The notes beneath the pieces are model-generated. The model did not search any database. It was not told the DNA's origin and saw nothing but the letters and a program-made list of their open reading frames with translations. Shown piece by piece: positions 47,620 through 59,676 of a DNA stretch of 64,000 nt (positions within the stretch are counted from its first letter, which is position 1; each line of letters begins with the position of its first letter). This DNA comes from Haberlea rhodopensis (lineage: Eukaryota > Streptophyta > Magnoliopsida > Lamiales > Gesneriaceae), in contig CAJQUN010000336.1 in assembly GCA_907163345.1 (NCBI GenBank), positions 124,001 to 188,000 on the forward strand, read 5' to 3'. The translations under genes and the position numbers were made by a program.

Positions 47620-47748
47620 ATTTTAATGCTTCTTGCTACTCCATGTAAGCGGAATTCTTCCTCGCTTCCAATGGACTTTAGCGTTGCTACTCCATGTAAG
47701 CGGAATTCTTCCTCGCTTCCAATGGACTTTAGCGTAAGCCATTAAAAT
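47620..47748 (-). other. Hairpin module with outer stem (D, 3' LTR)
   Basis: Outer stem ATTTTAATGCTT (47620-47631) with AAGCCATTAAAAT (47736-47748, one bulged base), around two ~51-bp repeats each with stem AAGCG/CGCTT and the 11-nt loop GAATTCTTCCT. The same module is at 54878-55006 in the other LTR. Confidence 0.72.
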
Positions 47749-48087
47749 CCTTACTAAGATAACTTTGACTCGTGAAATACACCTCTTATATTTCACAACA
47801 TACATATGCAAAAACAATGCATAAAAACATGTATCATAATCTTAATGCACCACATTGCATTCATCATGTGTCATAAAGACAAACATAAAGTACATGTTAC
47901 CGTTGGGATGCCCGTACGTCGCTTACGTACCTTTCAAAAGATAGAGGAGTCAATCGACTTTATCTCCTCGGTTGTGCTGGCACCTGGGATGGTTCTACAT
48001 AGCCACACAACACAATATTAGGCACCTCATAATAATCCGGAAGCAAAACCAAATTAAAAACCAATTTAATCCTACAATATCATCTCG

Positions 48088-48242
48088 CGATCGATCGCCC
48101 ATGAGCCCCGATCGATCGCGAGATGCTACTGCCTCGCATACCAAAAAAAAACATTCAGCGATCGATCGCCCCAATATTGGCGATCGATCGCCAAAACCTA
48201 CTGGAACGTCGCGATCGATCGCGCCTCCTTGGCGATCGATCG
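48088..48242. promoter_or_regulatory. Phased CGATCGATCG array, 6 copies (D, 3' LTR)
   Basis: Copies start at 48088, 48109, 48159, 48181, 48212 and 48233, with steps 21, 50, 22, 31 and 21 bp. Confidence 0.85.
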
Positions 48243-49575
48243 CCAACCTTGTTCCTTTGGCGATTTTCCAGAATTGCTTAACACCGATATTCATACCCTT
48301 AAATGTAACATGTAGGACATAATACATACCAAGACCATCATGCTAGCATTTGAACTACACTACCCTGAGTGTATTCAAACCAAATATACACCCTGAGCAT
48401 AAACCTACATGCATAAACATCGATCATTTAAACAAGTACTGGATCAACTTTTCTGGAAACAGGGTAACATTTTCATTTCCAGATTTATTGAGCACCTTAC
48501 TTCATGCTATTAAAACTTATCACATATAGCATAAAGAAGCTCGAACAAACATGCCATGGGCTTCACAAAACTACCATGCATAATTGTACATCAAAGTTTT
48601 ACCAAAAACCTAGCTCAACGTGCATGATAACACCTACATAAAAGTACTCCTCACACATATATTTCCAGAAAACAGGGCACTTGAACCTTGCCCAGAATTT
48701 TCGAACACCACCTTTCACATGCTTAAATCCTTCACATAATACATGCAACATGCTCAAGGAAATATATTGGTACTTTCAACAAGCTACCATACACAAAAAC
48801 ACATCGAAGGTTAACTCAAAACCTAAGTTAGCATGCTTCAAATATTCATGGTAAAACCCTTCCTAACATGAAAAACAGAGTACTTCTCTGCTCGGATGTT
48901 CTAGGAGCCCTTTTCTCTACCACAAATCTAGCACATAAAGCATGCAAGTTTCTTAACTAAACATGCTAAAGGCTTCACAAACATCACATAAAGGTATTCA
49001 TAAAAGATAACATCATACCCTAAACTATCATGCCAAATCTGCTACAAAGAACAAGCATGCCAGGAAACTGAAAACTGGGAAAAAAAGTGACTCCTCACCA
49101 CTTTTGCCCTTCGATTTTCTATATGAAAAGAAGCATGAAACCCGATCACTTTTCTCCTGGAACTCGACCAAGTTGCAGAGAGATGAAGGGAAAAAGAAGG
49201 AAGCTTTTGGAAGAGGCAAGGTCCAAAATATCTAAGTCCAAACATGCCTACAAGTCAATCTGCTTTCCCAGAAAACAGGGGAAGGGCGTGGGTTTGGCTG
49301 CAAGTGGGGGTTGGGTGGTTGCATGTGGGGTGGTTTGTGTTGTTTAATTGTGTCCCGGTATTTCATACGATGTATAAAAATATCCCTCCTCGATATTTTA
49401 TCATTCTACCACATCAACACAACAATTAAAAACACCTAACATGCTTCCTAAACCACATCATCAAATTAAATAAATTAATCCCACATACAAACGCTTTAAA
49501 CATATAGGTTCATAATTAACCACCCTTAATGCATGATTATCCACATAATCATTTCGGGGATATCACAATACTCCC

Positions 49576-51570
49576 CTACTTATAAGATTTCGTCCCGAAA
49601 TCAAACATGCTGCTAACTAGAAATAAAATAGTACATAAACGCATACCAGAAAACAGTTCTGGATAGTACTGCACCATGTGTCGCTCTGTCTCCCACGTGG
49701 CCTCCTCGACACCCCTACGATCCCACTGTACCTTGATCATAGGAATAACCTTGTTCCGAAGTCTGCGGTCTGCTCTATCCAAAATCCTGATAGGCCGCTC
49801 CACATAAGAAACATCGGACTCAAACTGCACCTCTGAAGGCTGCAACACATGTGAGGGATCTGGCTCATACTTCCTCAGCATAGACACATGAAAAACGTCG
49901 TGTATGCCAGACAGAGAGGGCGGTAAAGCCAACCGGTACGCCAGAGTACCAATACGCTGCAAGATCTCATACGGCCCTACATACCTCGGGGATAACTTCC
50001 CTCGCATCCCAAACCGTACTACGCCTCTGAAGGGTGAGATCTTTAGAAACACTCTGTCGCCTAACTGAAACTCCAACGGTCTACGCCGCTGATTGGCATA
50101 TGCTGCCTGTCTATCCTGAGCTGCCTTCATCTTTGTTCTGATAACCTTAACTTTCTCTTCCATTTCCTGAACCAACTCAGGTCCTCCAACCGACTTACGG
50201 TCCATGTCATCCCAACACAAGGGTGACCTACAACGCCTACCATAGAGGGCCTCGAAAGGAGCCATCTGAATACTTGCCTGGTAGCTGTTGTTGTAAGAAA
50301 ATTCCACCAAGGCTATCGAGTCCTGCCATGAAGTGTCGAACTCCAGCACACAAGCCCTCAACATATCTTCGAGCGTCTGTATCGTACGCTCGGTCTGTCC
50401 GTCCGTCTGGGGATGATAGGCTGTGCTCAACCTCAACTCTGTACCTAGAGCTGTCTGCAGACCCTCCCAAAAGTGAGATGTAAACCGCGGATCTCGATCT
50501 GACACAATCGAAACAGGGATCCCGTGCAGTCTCACCACATCTCTGACATATAACTGCGCCATTCTTAAGTGCGTGAAGGTCATACAGTAGGGAATGAAAT
50601 GAGCACTCTTAGTCAATCTGTCCACGACTACCCAGATGGCATCAAAACCCGAAACAGTCCTCGGCAAGTGGGTCACGAAATCCATAGATACGTGCTGCCA
50701 CTTCCACTCGGGTACCTCTAAACTTCTTAGTTCACCTCCAGGCCTTTGTCTCTCAGCTTTCACTTGCTGACAAATCAAACAACGCTTGACAAAAGAGGTG
50801 ACATCCTGTTTCATACGCCTCCACCAGAACTGGCTGCGTAGATCCTTATACATCTTCTTCCCACCTGGATGGATACTCATCCTGCTGCAATGAGCTCGCT
50901 GTAATATACCTTGGCGCAACTCGGGTGTATCTGGAACCACCCATCTGTCGCCGAGCCTCAGAGAACCGTCATCAGCCACTCTGAATCTCGATGGCTGTCC
51001 TGAATGAATCACTAACATCCATCTCTGAACCTCTACATCGGTCCCCTGAGCCTTCCTGATGTGATCAAATATAACAGGCTCAGCTAGCAAGGTCAAAACC
51101 TGTACTGGTGAAGAAGATACATCATAATCGAATCCTAAATGGCAGTAGGAGCCAAACATAGCTGACAGAGACATAGCATCCTCTGCTGTGCTCCTCACCT
51201 TCCGACTCAAAGCGTCGGCTGTCAAATTTGCTTTTCCCGGGTGATATTCGATTTCACAATCGTAGTCCTTCAGCAGGTCCATCCATCTCCTCTGCCTCAT
51301 GTTCAGCTCAGCCTGTGTAAACAAGAACTTCAGGCTCTTGTGATCAGTGAAGATGGTAAATGAGGTACCATATAAGTAGTGTCGCCATATCTTCAAGGCG
51401 AACACTATAGCTGCCAACTCCAGATCATGGACTGGATACCTCGCCTCATGTGGCTTCAACTGTCTCGAAGCGTAAGCCACTACATGTCTGTCCTGCATCA
51501 GTACACACCCTAATCCCTGTAGAGATGCATCGGTATAAAGAACAAATCCTTTGTTCTCCTTGGGTATCAC
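49576..51570 (-). pseudogene. RNase H-integrase-chromodomain half of D gag-pol
   Basis: A 664-residue frame starting at MIPKENKGFVLYTDAS in RNase H. It carries TDHKSLKFLF, the integrase zinc finger (CLICQQVKAERQRPGG), MDFVTH, SDRDPRF, QTDGQTERT and a chromodomain-like tail (VQWDRRGVEEATWETERH). The frame really joins the upstream half at a one-base deletion near 51640; the Met at 51570 is only the first one after the break. Confidence 0.9.
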
Positions 51571-51599
51571 TAGAACTGGCGCAGTGGTCAGTCTGTGCT

Positions 51600-54128
51600 T
51601 TAATTCCCGGAAGCTCTGCTCACAAGCCTCTGACCAACAAAAGGGACTCCCTTCTGAGTCAGCTGTGTAAGTGGCTTGGCGATCTTTGAGAAACCCTCGA
51701 CGAAACGTCGATAATAGCCAGCCAGACCAAGAAAACTTCGAATCTCACTGACTGAAGTAGGGGTAGACCAATCCATAACTGCCTCAATCTTCCTCGGGTC
51801 TACTGATATCCCCTCTCGTGAAATGATATGGCCCAAAAATGCAACACTGTTCAGCCAAAACTCACACTTGCTGAGTTTGGCGTACAACTGATGATCTCTG
51901 AGGATCTGGAGTACTATCCTCAGATGATCGGCATGATCCTCCTCATTCCTTGAATAGACCAGGATGTCATCAATGAACACGATCACAAACTGATCGAGGT
52001 ACTCCAGAAATACTCTGTTCATCAGGCTCATAAAGACTGCAGGTGCATTTGTCACACCGAACGGCATCACCAAGAACTCATAGTGCCCATACCGAGTTCT
52101 AAAAGCCGTCTTTTGGACATCACCAGCTCTAACCGGTACCTGGTGATAGCCTGACCTCAAATCTATCTTGGAGTACACCTCCGTACCCTGAAGCTGGTCG
52201 AACAGATCATCAATCCTCGGAAGCGGATATCTGTTCTTCACTGTAGCCTTGTTCAATTGCCTGTAGTCAATGCACAGACGCATTGATCCATCCTTCTTTT
52301 TCACGAACAAGACTGGCGCACCCCAAGGCGATACACTAGGACGGATGTATCCCTTGTCGAGGAGCTCCTGTAACTGTACCTTCAGCTCCCTCAGCTCTGC
52401 CGGCGCCATCCTGTATGGGGCACGAGAAATGGCTGATGTCCCTGGCAGCAGCTCAATAGCAAACTCCACATCCCTGACAGGCGGAAATCCCGGAATCTCA
52501 TCTGGAAACACATCACTGAACTCCGCCACAACTGGAATGTCCTCGGCTCTCACTTCCTTCTCCTCTGAAGCATCCATAGCATAAATAAGGTACCCAGTAT
52601 GGCCACGTTCCAATAACCGCGACATCTTAACCGCCGAGATTACTGGTATCCTTGGACGAGAGCCGTCCCCATAAAAAGTCCACTGGAACCCCTGATCAGA
52701 CAGAAAACGAACCATCCTCTTTTGGCAATCTACCATAGCTCGGTATCTGCTCAACACATCAATGCCGATAATGCAGTCAAAGTCTGCCATCTCTAACTGA
52801 ATCAAATCGGCCCTCAGATCATTGCCCTCAAAATAAATGAGGCAATCAGATAACTGTCGATCCGCAATCACATGCTCTCCCGTGGGTGTCGAGACCATGA
52901 GAGGCGTGGGTAACAGAGACGAGCACAAATGGTGTCCTTCCACAAAGGCAGTAGATACAAAGGAATGGGAAGCACCTGTATCTATCAATATAAGTGCAGG
53001 GTACGTTAGTAAATGACACGTACCAGCAATGACCTCCTCTGGGGCTGCCTCGGCCTGCTCCCTGGTCAGTGCATACACCTGTCCCTGTGGCGGTCCTGTC
53101 GTCGGACCTCCCAGGGGTCGTGGTGCAAACTGCTGCCTCTGTGGTGCCCTCCCAGCATCAAACCTTGGCCTATTCGGCCCTGAATCCGTCTGAACTGCCC
53201 GATTGGGGCAACCCCGAGCTATGTGGCCCATCTTGCCACAGATATAGCAACCTCGACAGTCACGTAACAAATGCCATCCTCCACAGTTGGTACACCTGGT
53301 TACCTTTGTCCTGCTTCCCTGTGTGTGCCCCCGGGTGTTCTGCTTCTGTCCATGAGACTTCTTCCCACTAAACCTGGAAGATGATGAGGCCCCACGAGCC
53401 TTAAACTGATCCCCTCGTGGCCTCAGACTATCAGTAGTAGGCCTCTGTGATGGTACAAAAGGGGGTACAACATCCTTGTATGCGCCTACGGCAATCTCTG
53501 CCAACTCTGCCCGTGTCAGGGCGTCGTCAAACGAGCTGGGGTTGTTAGAGATAACCCTATCGAATAGCTCCGGCCTCAGACCTTTCAGAAAGTTCCTCAT
53601 CTTGGCATGGCTGCTGACAGCAATATGAGGTACATACCTCAGCAGTGAGGAATACTGCATAGCGTAGTCTGCTACGGACATGCTACCCTGCTTCAAACTG
53701 TTGAACTCATCCTCCTTCAATTGTCTGGCAGCTGCAGAGAAATACCGGTTAAGGAACCGGGTCCGGAATACAGTCCAGTCAACTGCCATACCTAGAGCTC
53801 TCAGCTCCATCACGGTGGTCTTCCACCACATAGCAGGCTTCTTAGCCAGCTGAAACTCTGCTAACCTCAGCCATGCCGTGAGTGCACAAGGTGCAGTCAC
53901 AAGTATCTGCTCTATACGTTCCAACCACTCCTCAGCTACTTCACCAGACTCAGTCCCCTCAAACATGGGCGGATGGAAACTCAGAAACTGCTTCAAACTG
54001 AGCTCCCCTGGCAGTAATATCTGTACACTGGGCTCCACGCCCACAGCAGGTGGTGGTAAAGGGTTCGGCTGAGCAATACTTGCATTTCTACTGTCCACAT
54101 CTCCTACCTCTTCATTGAGGTTCGCCAT
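51600..54128 (-). pseudogene. Gag-protease-reverse transcriptase half of D gag-pol
   Basis: About 842 residues from the ATG at 54126-54128. Gag core, zinc knuckles CTNCGGWHLLRDC and CYICGKMGHIARGC, protease LIDTGASHSFVS and reverse transcriptase with CIDYRQLNK, MPFGVTNAPAVF and FIDDILVYS. The frame is lost after LTQKGVPF: the genome has CAACAAAAGGG where H has CAACAAAATGGG, so one base is missing. Everything else is open. Confidence 0.92.
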
Positions 54129-54129
54129 G

Positions 54130-54272
54130 CTGCAACACAATAGTTAACAACAATACCAAAAGCAGTTCATAATATAAGCCGTTAGATAACAAGAGTAAAA
54201 TATTCAAAGCATGTTAGTATATCACGTATACAACCATATGCATCACATGCATAAGCATGCCTAAATGAATAC
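54130..54272 (-). other. Possible leader intron of D
   Basis: AG|GTATTC and TTGCAG on the minus strand, 143 nt apart, ending just before the gag ATG. A (10716-10859, 144 nt) and E (60432-60573, 142 nt) match in position and length. Confidence 0.35.
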
Positions 54273-54328
54273 CTAGCCAACTTGTCTCTAAAGGCTACCC
54301 TTCACTCTTCCCTGGTTATCTAACCACT

Positions 54329-54340
54329 GCTCTGATACCA
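54329..54340 (-). promoter_or_regulatory. tRNA primer-binding site of D
   Basis: The minus strand reads TGGTATCAGAGC, 5 bp from the LTR at 54346. Confidence 0.93.
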
Positions 54341-54877
54341 CTAAATGTGAGACCCCGTTATCACATCAAGATATTTAAGGTGCAATTTAGAGAACTAAAC
54401 ATACATGTGATTATATCAGAGTAATGTGCCGTGTTGATTAACCTGAGCTTTAGAGATTACAGTACCAAAATGTTCCAAAAGGAAAGACATACTTCCTACA
54501 AAGGTACTACATCATAGTCTTACTCTACTCAGTAGAAGCTATACAAAAACTCTAACATGCTAATCTTGTAGCACTCCTTACAGCTCAGCATATCAACCCC
54601 GGCCCTGGTTCTCGTCAACAAAAGCACCTACAAAGACAACCCCCAACACATGAGCATAACACAATTCATATTTAACATAATATGAAAGTAAGGCATAAAT
54701 GCAAATCTTAAACACAAGTCCTTCCTGTATTTCCAGCATTTATATCGCCCATTGGTTGTCCCTGTACCATAATTCATAATAGAAACACATTATATGAATG
54801 TATGGGTATGCAATGTCATGACATTCCTTTTTTTTTTCTTAAATCCTTATTTCATCCTGAGCCCTTATCATTAGTAC

Positions 54878-55006
54878 ATTTTAATGCTTCTTGCTACTCC
54901 ATGTAAGCGGAATTCTTCCTCGCTTCCAATGGACTTTAGCGTTGCTACTCCATGTAAGCGGAATTCTTCCTCGCTTCCAATGGACTTTAGCGTAAGCCAT
55001 TAAAAT
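54878..55006 (-). other. Hairpin module with outer stem (D, 5' LTR)
   Basis: The same as 47620-47748. Confidence 0.72.
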
Positions 55007-55345
55007 CCTTACTAAGATAACTTTGACTCGTGAAATACACCTCTTATATTTCACAACATACATATGCAAAAACAATGCATAAAAACATGTATCATAATCT
55101 TAATGCACCACATTGCATTCATCATGTGTCATAAAGACAAACATAAAGTACATGTTACCGTTGGGATGCCCGTACGTCGCTTACGTGCCTTTCAAAAGAT
55201 AGAGGAGTCAATCAACTTTATCTCCTCGGTTGTGCTGGCACCTGGGATGGTTCTACATAGCCACACAACACAATATTAGGCACCTCATAATAATCCGGAA
55301 GCAAAACCAAATTAAAAACCAATTTAATCCTACAATATCATCTCG

Positions 55346-55500
55346 CGATCGATCGCCCATGAGCCCCGATCGATCGCGAGATGCTACTGCCTCGCATACC
55401 AAAAAAAAACATTCAGCGATCGATCGCCCCAATATTGGCGATCGATCGCCAAAACCTACTGGAACGTCGCGATCGATCGCGCCTCCTTGGCGATCGATCG
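55346..55500. promoter_or_regulatory. Phased CGATCGATCG array, 6 copies (D, 5' LTR)
   Basis: Copies start at 55346, 55367, 55417, 55439, 55470 and 55491, the same spacing as in the 3' LTR. Confidence 0.85.
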
Positions 55501-57176
55501 CCAACCTTGTTCCTTTGGCGATTTTCCAGAATTGCTTAACACCGATATTCATACCCTTAAATCTAACATGTAGGACATAATACATACCAAGACCATCATG
55601 CTAGCATTTGAACTACACTACCCTGAGTGTATTCAAACCAAATATACACCCTGAGCATAAACCTACATGCATAAACATCGATCATTTAAACAAGTACTGG
55701 ATCAACTTTTCTGGAAACAGGGTAACATTTTCATTTCCAGATTTATTGAGCACCTTACTTCATGCTATTAAAACTTATCACATATAGCATAAAGAAGCTC
55801 GAACAAACATGCCATGGGCTTCACAAAACTACCATGCATAATTGTACATCAAAGTTTTACCAAAAACCTAGCTCAACGTGCATGATAACACCTACATAAA
55901 AGTACTCCTCACACATATATTTCCAGAAAACAGGGCACTTGAACCTTGCCCAGAATTTTCGAACACCACCTTTCACATGCTTAAATCCTTCACATAATAC
56001 ATGCAACATGCTCAAGGAAATATATTGGTACTTTCAACAAGCTACCATACACAAAAACACATCGAAGGTTAACTCAAAACCTAAGTTAGCATGCTTCAAA
56101 TATTCATGGTAAAACCCTTCCTAACATGAAAAACAGAGTACTTCTCTGCTCGGATGTTCGAGGAGCCCTTTTCTCTACCACAAATCTAGCACATAAAGCA
56201 TGCAAGTTTCTTAACTAAACATGCTAAAGGCTTCACAAACATCACATAAAGGTATTCATAACAAGATAACATCATACCCTAAACTATCATGCCAAATCTG
56301 CTACAAAGAACAAGCATGCCAGGAAACTGAAAACTGGGAAAAAAAGTGACTCCTCACCACTTTTGCCCTTCGATTTTCTATATGAAAAGAAGCATGAAAC
56401 CTGATCACTTTTCTCCTGGAACTCGACCAAGTTGCAGAGAGATGAAGGGAAAAAGAAGGAAGCTTTTGGAAGAGGCAAGGTCCAAAATATCTAAGTCCAA
56501 ACATGCCTACAAGTCAATTTGCTTTCCCAGAAAACAGGGGAAGGGCGTGGGTTTGGCTGCAAGTGGGGGTTGGGTGGTTGCATGTGGGGTGGTTTGTGGT
56601 GTTTAATTGTGTCCCGGTATTTCATACGATGTATAAAAATATCCCTCCTCGATATTTTATCATTCTACCACATCAACACAACAATTAAAAACACCTAACA
56701 TGCTTCCTAAACCACATCATCAAATTAAATAAATTAATCCCACATACAAACGCTTTAAACATATAGGTTCATAATTAACCACCCTTAATGCATGATTATC
56801 CACATAATCATTTCGGGGATATCACAAGGTTTTGGTTGTTACACGAGCTAACAGGATTACAGGCCAAAATACAAAACTTCAAAAATAATTCATCATATTC
56901 TAAAAGAATATCATTTAGATTTACACTACTCCTAGACTAGATACTAATCAAAACTTGAATCCTATGCATTCCTGTGTCCCTAGTAGCTCACTGCCTCAAC
57001 CCGACCCTTAGTCCTTTCGTCCAAAAGTGTACCTACAGGGATAACACATCATGAGCATATATAATCTTACTTAACATCATAAAACATCATAGTAAATGCA
57101 TGAAACATTGGTTAAGTAAGTATGCTGGTTATTCATTCACTTCTTGTTGTTGTCCCTGATTTAGAATCATGCATAT

Positions 57177-57389
57177 GGGGCATCTTACCCCCGTGGCATC
57201 TTACCACAATATCATCGTATGGCCTCTTACCATATGGGGCATCTTACCCCGTGGCATCTTACCACAATACATCGCATGGCCTCTTACCATGTGGGGCATC
57301 TTACCCCGTGGCATCTTACCACAATACATCGCATGGCCTCTTACCATGTGGGGCATCTTACCCCGTGGCATCTTACCACAATACATCAC
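57177..57389. repeat. 57-bp minisatellite in 5' LTR of B
   Basis: The same as 40518-40730. Confidence 0.88.
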
Positions 57390-57748
57390 ATAAATGTCAT
57401 CATATAAGCATCGTATAAACAATAAACATCATATGAACTTCATCGTATAAACATCATATAAACATCATCGTGTAAACATCGTATAAACACCGTCATTTCA
57501 TCGTGAATACTCATGCAATAAAAGCATAGTCGTAGTATAGAGATGTGTGTTACCGTCCGATGCCCGTACGCTTCTTACGTACCTTTTCAAAAGGAGGAGG
57601 AGTCAACAGACTTTATCTCCTAGATGGTGCAGGTACCTGGGATGGTTCTACAAGACCACATAATACCATATTAGATGCCTCAAAACCATCTTACATCATA
57701 AACTTAACAAAATAAAACATCATTAAATTTTCAACTTTCTGCCTGTCT

Positions 57749-57964
57749 CGATCGATCGGCCCAAGGTCTCGATCGATCGAGACACTGTGCACTAACAGTG
57801 TCTTGGCTTCCTACCTCGCTCGATCGATCGAACATTTTACCGATCGATCGAGGAGCTTCACCGATCGATCGAGAAATCCTTCGATCGATCGGCATCAAAA
57901 TTTTGAAAACATGCTTAGACCTTCTGCCTCGCTCGATCGATCGGGACCAAATATCGATCTATCG
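57749..57964. promoter_or_regulatory. Phased CGATCGATCG array, 7 intact and 1 mutated copy (B, 5' LTR)
   Basis: Copies start at 57749, 57770, 57821, 57841, 57862, 57882 and 57934. The eighth, at 57955, reads CGATCTATCG, one change from the motif; it is the only decayed copy seen. Confidence 0.85.
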
Positions 57965-59212
57965 AGAACTCTGAAAAATCGGGATTTTCCCCAGATTTTT
58001 GAGCACCTCTTTTCACCCCATCTTTTCTACTTCCTAACACATCTATCATGCTGAAACAAACATGTGAAGAACTTCATAACATATCCATGTAAGCTCTTAA
58101 ATCGAAGGTTTAACAAAACCTAAGCTAACATGCATCATAACATCATCATAAACTTCATCCTTAACCAACTTTTACAGAAACAGAGCATGTATCTTTTTGC
58201 CCAGATTTTCGAGCATATAGTTTCATAACTAGAAATCTATCACATAAAACATGTAACATGCTCGAACAAACATGCTAAAAGCTACAAAATACTTTCATGT
58301 AAGCACCCATACCAAGGTTTCACCCAAACCTATACTTAACATGCTTTAAAATCAACCCACCAAACCCAAGCCCAAGCACAAACCCAGAAAAACAGGGTAC
58401 CCACTTACCCCTCTCTTTTTGCAAGGATTTGAACACCTTCTTAACAATCTTTTCTTCCCTTCCCCAGCAGCTTACAGGCACGATTTTGGGAGAGAAAGAG
58501 AGAGGAGGAGAGAAGGAGATGATTTGGCTGCAAAGTGGAAGCATGGGCATCACCAAGTGGGAGGCATGGGTTTTGACAAGTGGGGGTGTAGGGTGCAATT
58601 GGGGGAGGGTGGTGACCGAGTGGGTGGGGGTGGTGTGGGTAGGGTGGTCATGCGGTGATTAATTGTGTCCCGGTATTTAGTACGATGTATTAAAATATCC
58701 TCACTCGATATTTTCTAACTTCATATAATTAATACATCCCTTAAAATACCCAACATGCTCCCCACATCATATCATCATAACATAAATCGTGGCCCCCAAT
58801 TTAAATACACCACAACCCTTAAACACATCATAATTTATCATCGTAGAACATAATCATATCACATTTCGGGGGTATTACAGTAGTTTTGTAAAGCCCTTGG
58901 AATGTTTGTTCGAGCATGCTTTATGTTATATGTGATAGTTATTATAGCATCAAATGAAGTACTCAGGAAATCTGGAAATAAAATGTGTTGCCCTGTTTCC
59001 GAAAAGATGATCGAGTACTTGTGTAAATGGTCGTCGTTTATGCTTATGGGCTTATGTTTGGGGTGTAATTTTGGTATGAATACACTCAGGGCAGTGTGTT
59101 GTAACTAATAGCATGTTGTTTTGGGCATGTTGTATGTCTTACATGTTGGATTTAAGGGTGTGATTTCAGGTGTTCGAGAATTCTGGGTTGGCATTTCTCG
59201 AACAGAGCATCT

Positions 59213-59313
59213 CGATCGATCGATATTTCATCTCGATCGATCGAGCGGGGCAGAACCTTGGTTCTGATTTTAGGCGTCTTCTCGATCGATCGGGAAGAGG
59301 GGCCGATCGATCG
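59213..59313. promoter_or_regulatory. Phased CGATCGATCG array, 4 copies (E)
   Basis: Copies start at 59213, 59234, 59283 and 59304, with steps 21, 49 and 21 bp, the mirror of A. Confidence 0.85.
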
Positions 59314-59477
59314 AGAGACCCAGAATGTTGAAAATATAATTTGTTATATTTTGTTAAAGTTTTGATATTGGATTGTAATGAGACATCTAATATTGTGTTG
59401 TACACTGGTGTAGAGCCTTCACAGGTAGCTACACAGCGCAGGGGATAGAGTCCTGCAACACACCACATTTTGGAAAG

Positions 59478-59495
59478 GTACGTAAGCGACGTACG
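59478..59495 (+). promoter_or_regulatory. GTACGT...ACGTACG motif in E LTR
   Basis: GTACGTAAGCGACGTACG, an interrupted inverted repeat followed by GGCATCCC. Counterparts exist in every LTR complete enough to hold it, including families II, III and IV. Function unknown. Confidence 0.6.
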
Positions 59496-59676
59496 GGCAT
59501 CCCAACGGTAACATGTACTTATGTTTGTGTGTGTGACGCATGATGAATGCAATGTGATGCATTAAGATTATGATACATGTTATTATGCATTGTGTTGCAT
59601 ATTATGCATTGTTGTTGCATATTGTGATGTGGGATAAAGAGGTGTATTCCACGAGTCAGGGCGATCACAGTTAAGG

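Larger units (their letters stand above)
47088..49567 (-). repeat. 3' LTR of D (2480 bp)
   Basis: It runs from TGTGAGACCCC to GGGGATATCACA. It carries ATGTCATGACAT (47555-47566), a hairpin module (47620-47748), CGTACGT...ACGTAC (47913-47930) and six CGATCGATCG copies (48088-48242). A polypurine tract follows at 49568. No gene is seen. Confidence 0.94.
47088..56826 (-). mobile_element. Family I LTR retrotransposon D (complete, 9.74 kb)
   Basis: 5' LTR 54346-56826 (2481 bp) and 3' LTR 47088-49567 (2480 bp), flanked by AGGTT. S1 and the left LTR of B show the unoccupied CTTAAGGTTTTGG site. The LTRs differ at about eight positions by eye, so D is young. The interior has a primer-binding site, leader and a gag-pol broken by one missing base. 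D belongs to a different subfamily from A and E: its array has six CGATCGATCG copies with G...C flanks. Confidence 0.95.
54346..56826 (-). repeat. 5' LTR of D (2481 bp)
   Basis: Nearly identical to the 3' LTR at offset 7258. ATGTCATGACAT at 54813-54824, hairpin module 54878-55006. The CGTACGT...ACGTAC motif at 55171-55188 has one change (ACGTGC). No gene is seen. Confidence 0.94.
30752..58879 (-). mobile_element. Family II LTR retrotransposon B with intact gag-pol, hosting C and D
   Basis: Flanked by GTAGT on both sides (30747-30751 and 58880-58884). The left (3') LTR is 30752-30941 plus 40285-42231, split by C; the right (5') LTR is 47009-47087 plus 56832-58879, split by D. Interior: polypurine tract near 42232, gag-pol 42279-46805, primer-binding site 46993-47004. 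Without C and D it would be about 9 kb. Its LTRs differ at roughly ten positions plus a 12-bp gap by eye, more than those of C or D, as expected for their host. Confidence 0.94.
47009..58879 (-). repeat. 5' LTR of B, split by element D
   Basis: Parts 47009-47087 and 56832-58879. AGGTT at 47083-47087 and 56827-56831 is the duplication made by D. Compared with the 3' LTR it has one extra G near its start (TGTGGGGG), a 12-bp gap near 58410 and one mutated CGATCGATCG copy. No gene is seen. Confidence 0.92.

Noticed and set aside
13379..59313. Arrays as simple 21-bp tandem repeats
   Set aside because: The sequence between palindromes is not repeated and steps of about 31, 41 and 50 bp occur as well, so a plain tandem repeat does not explain the spacing.
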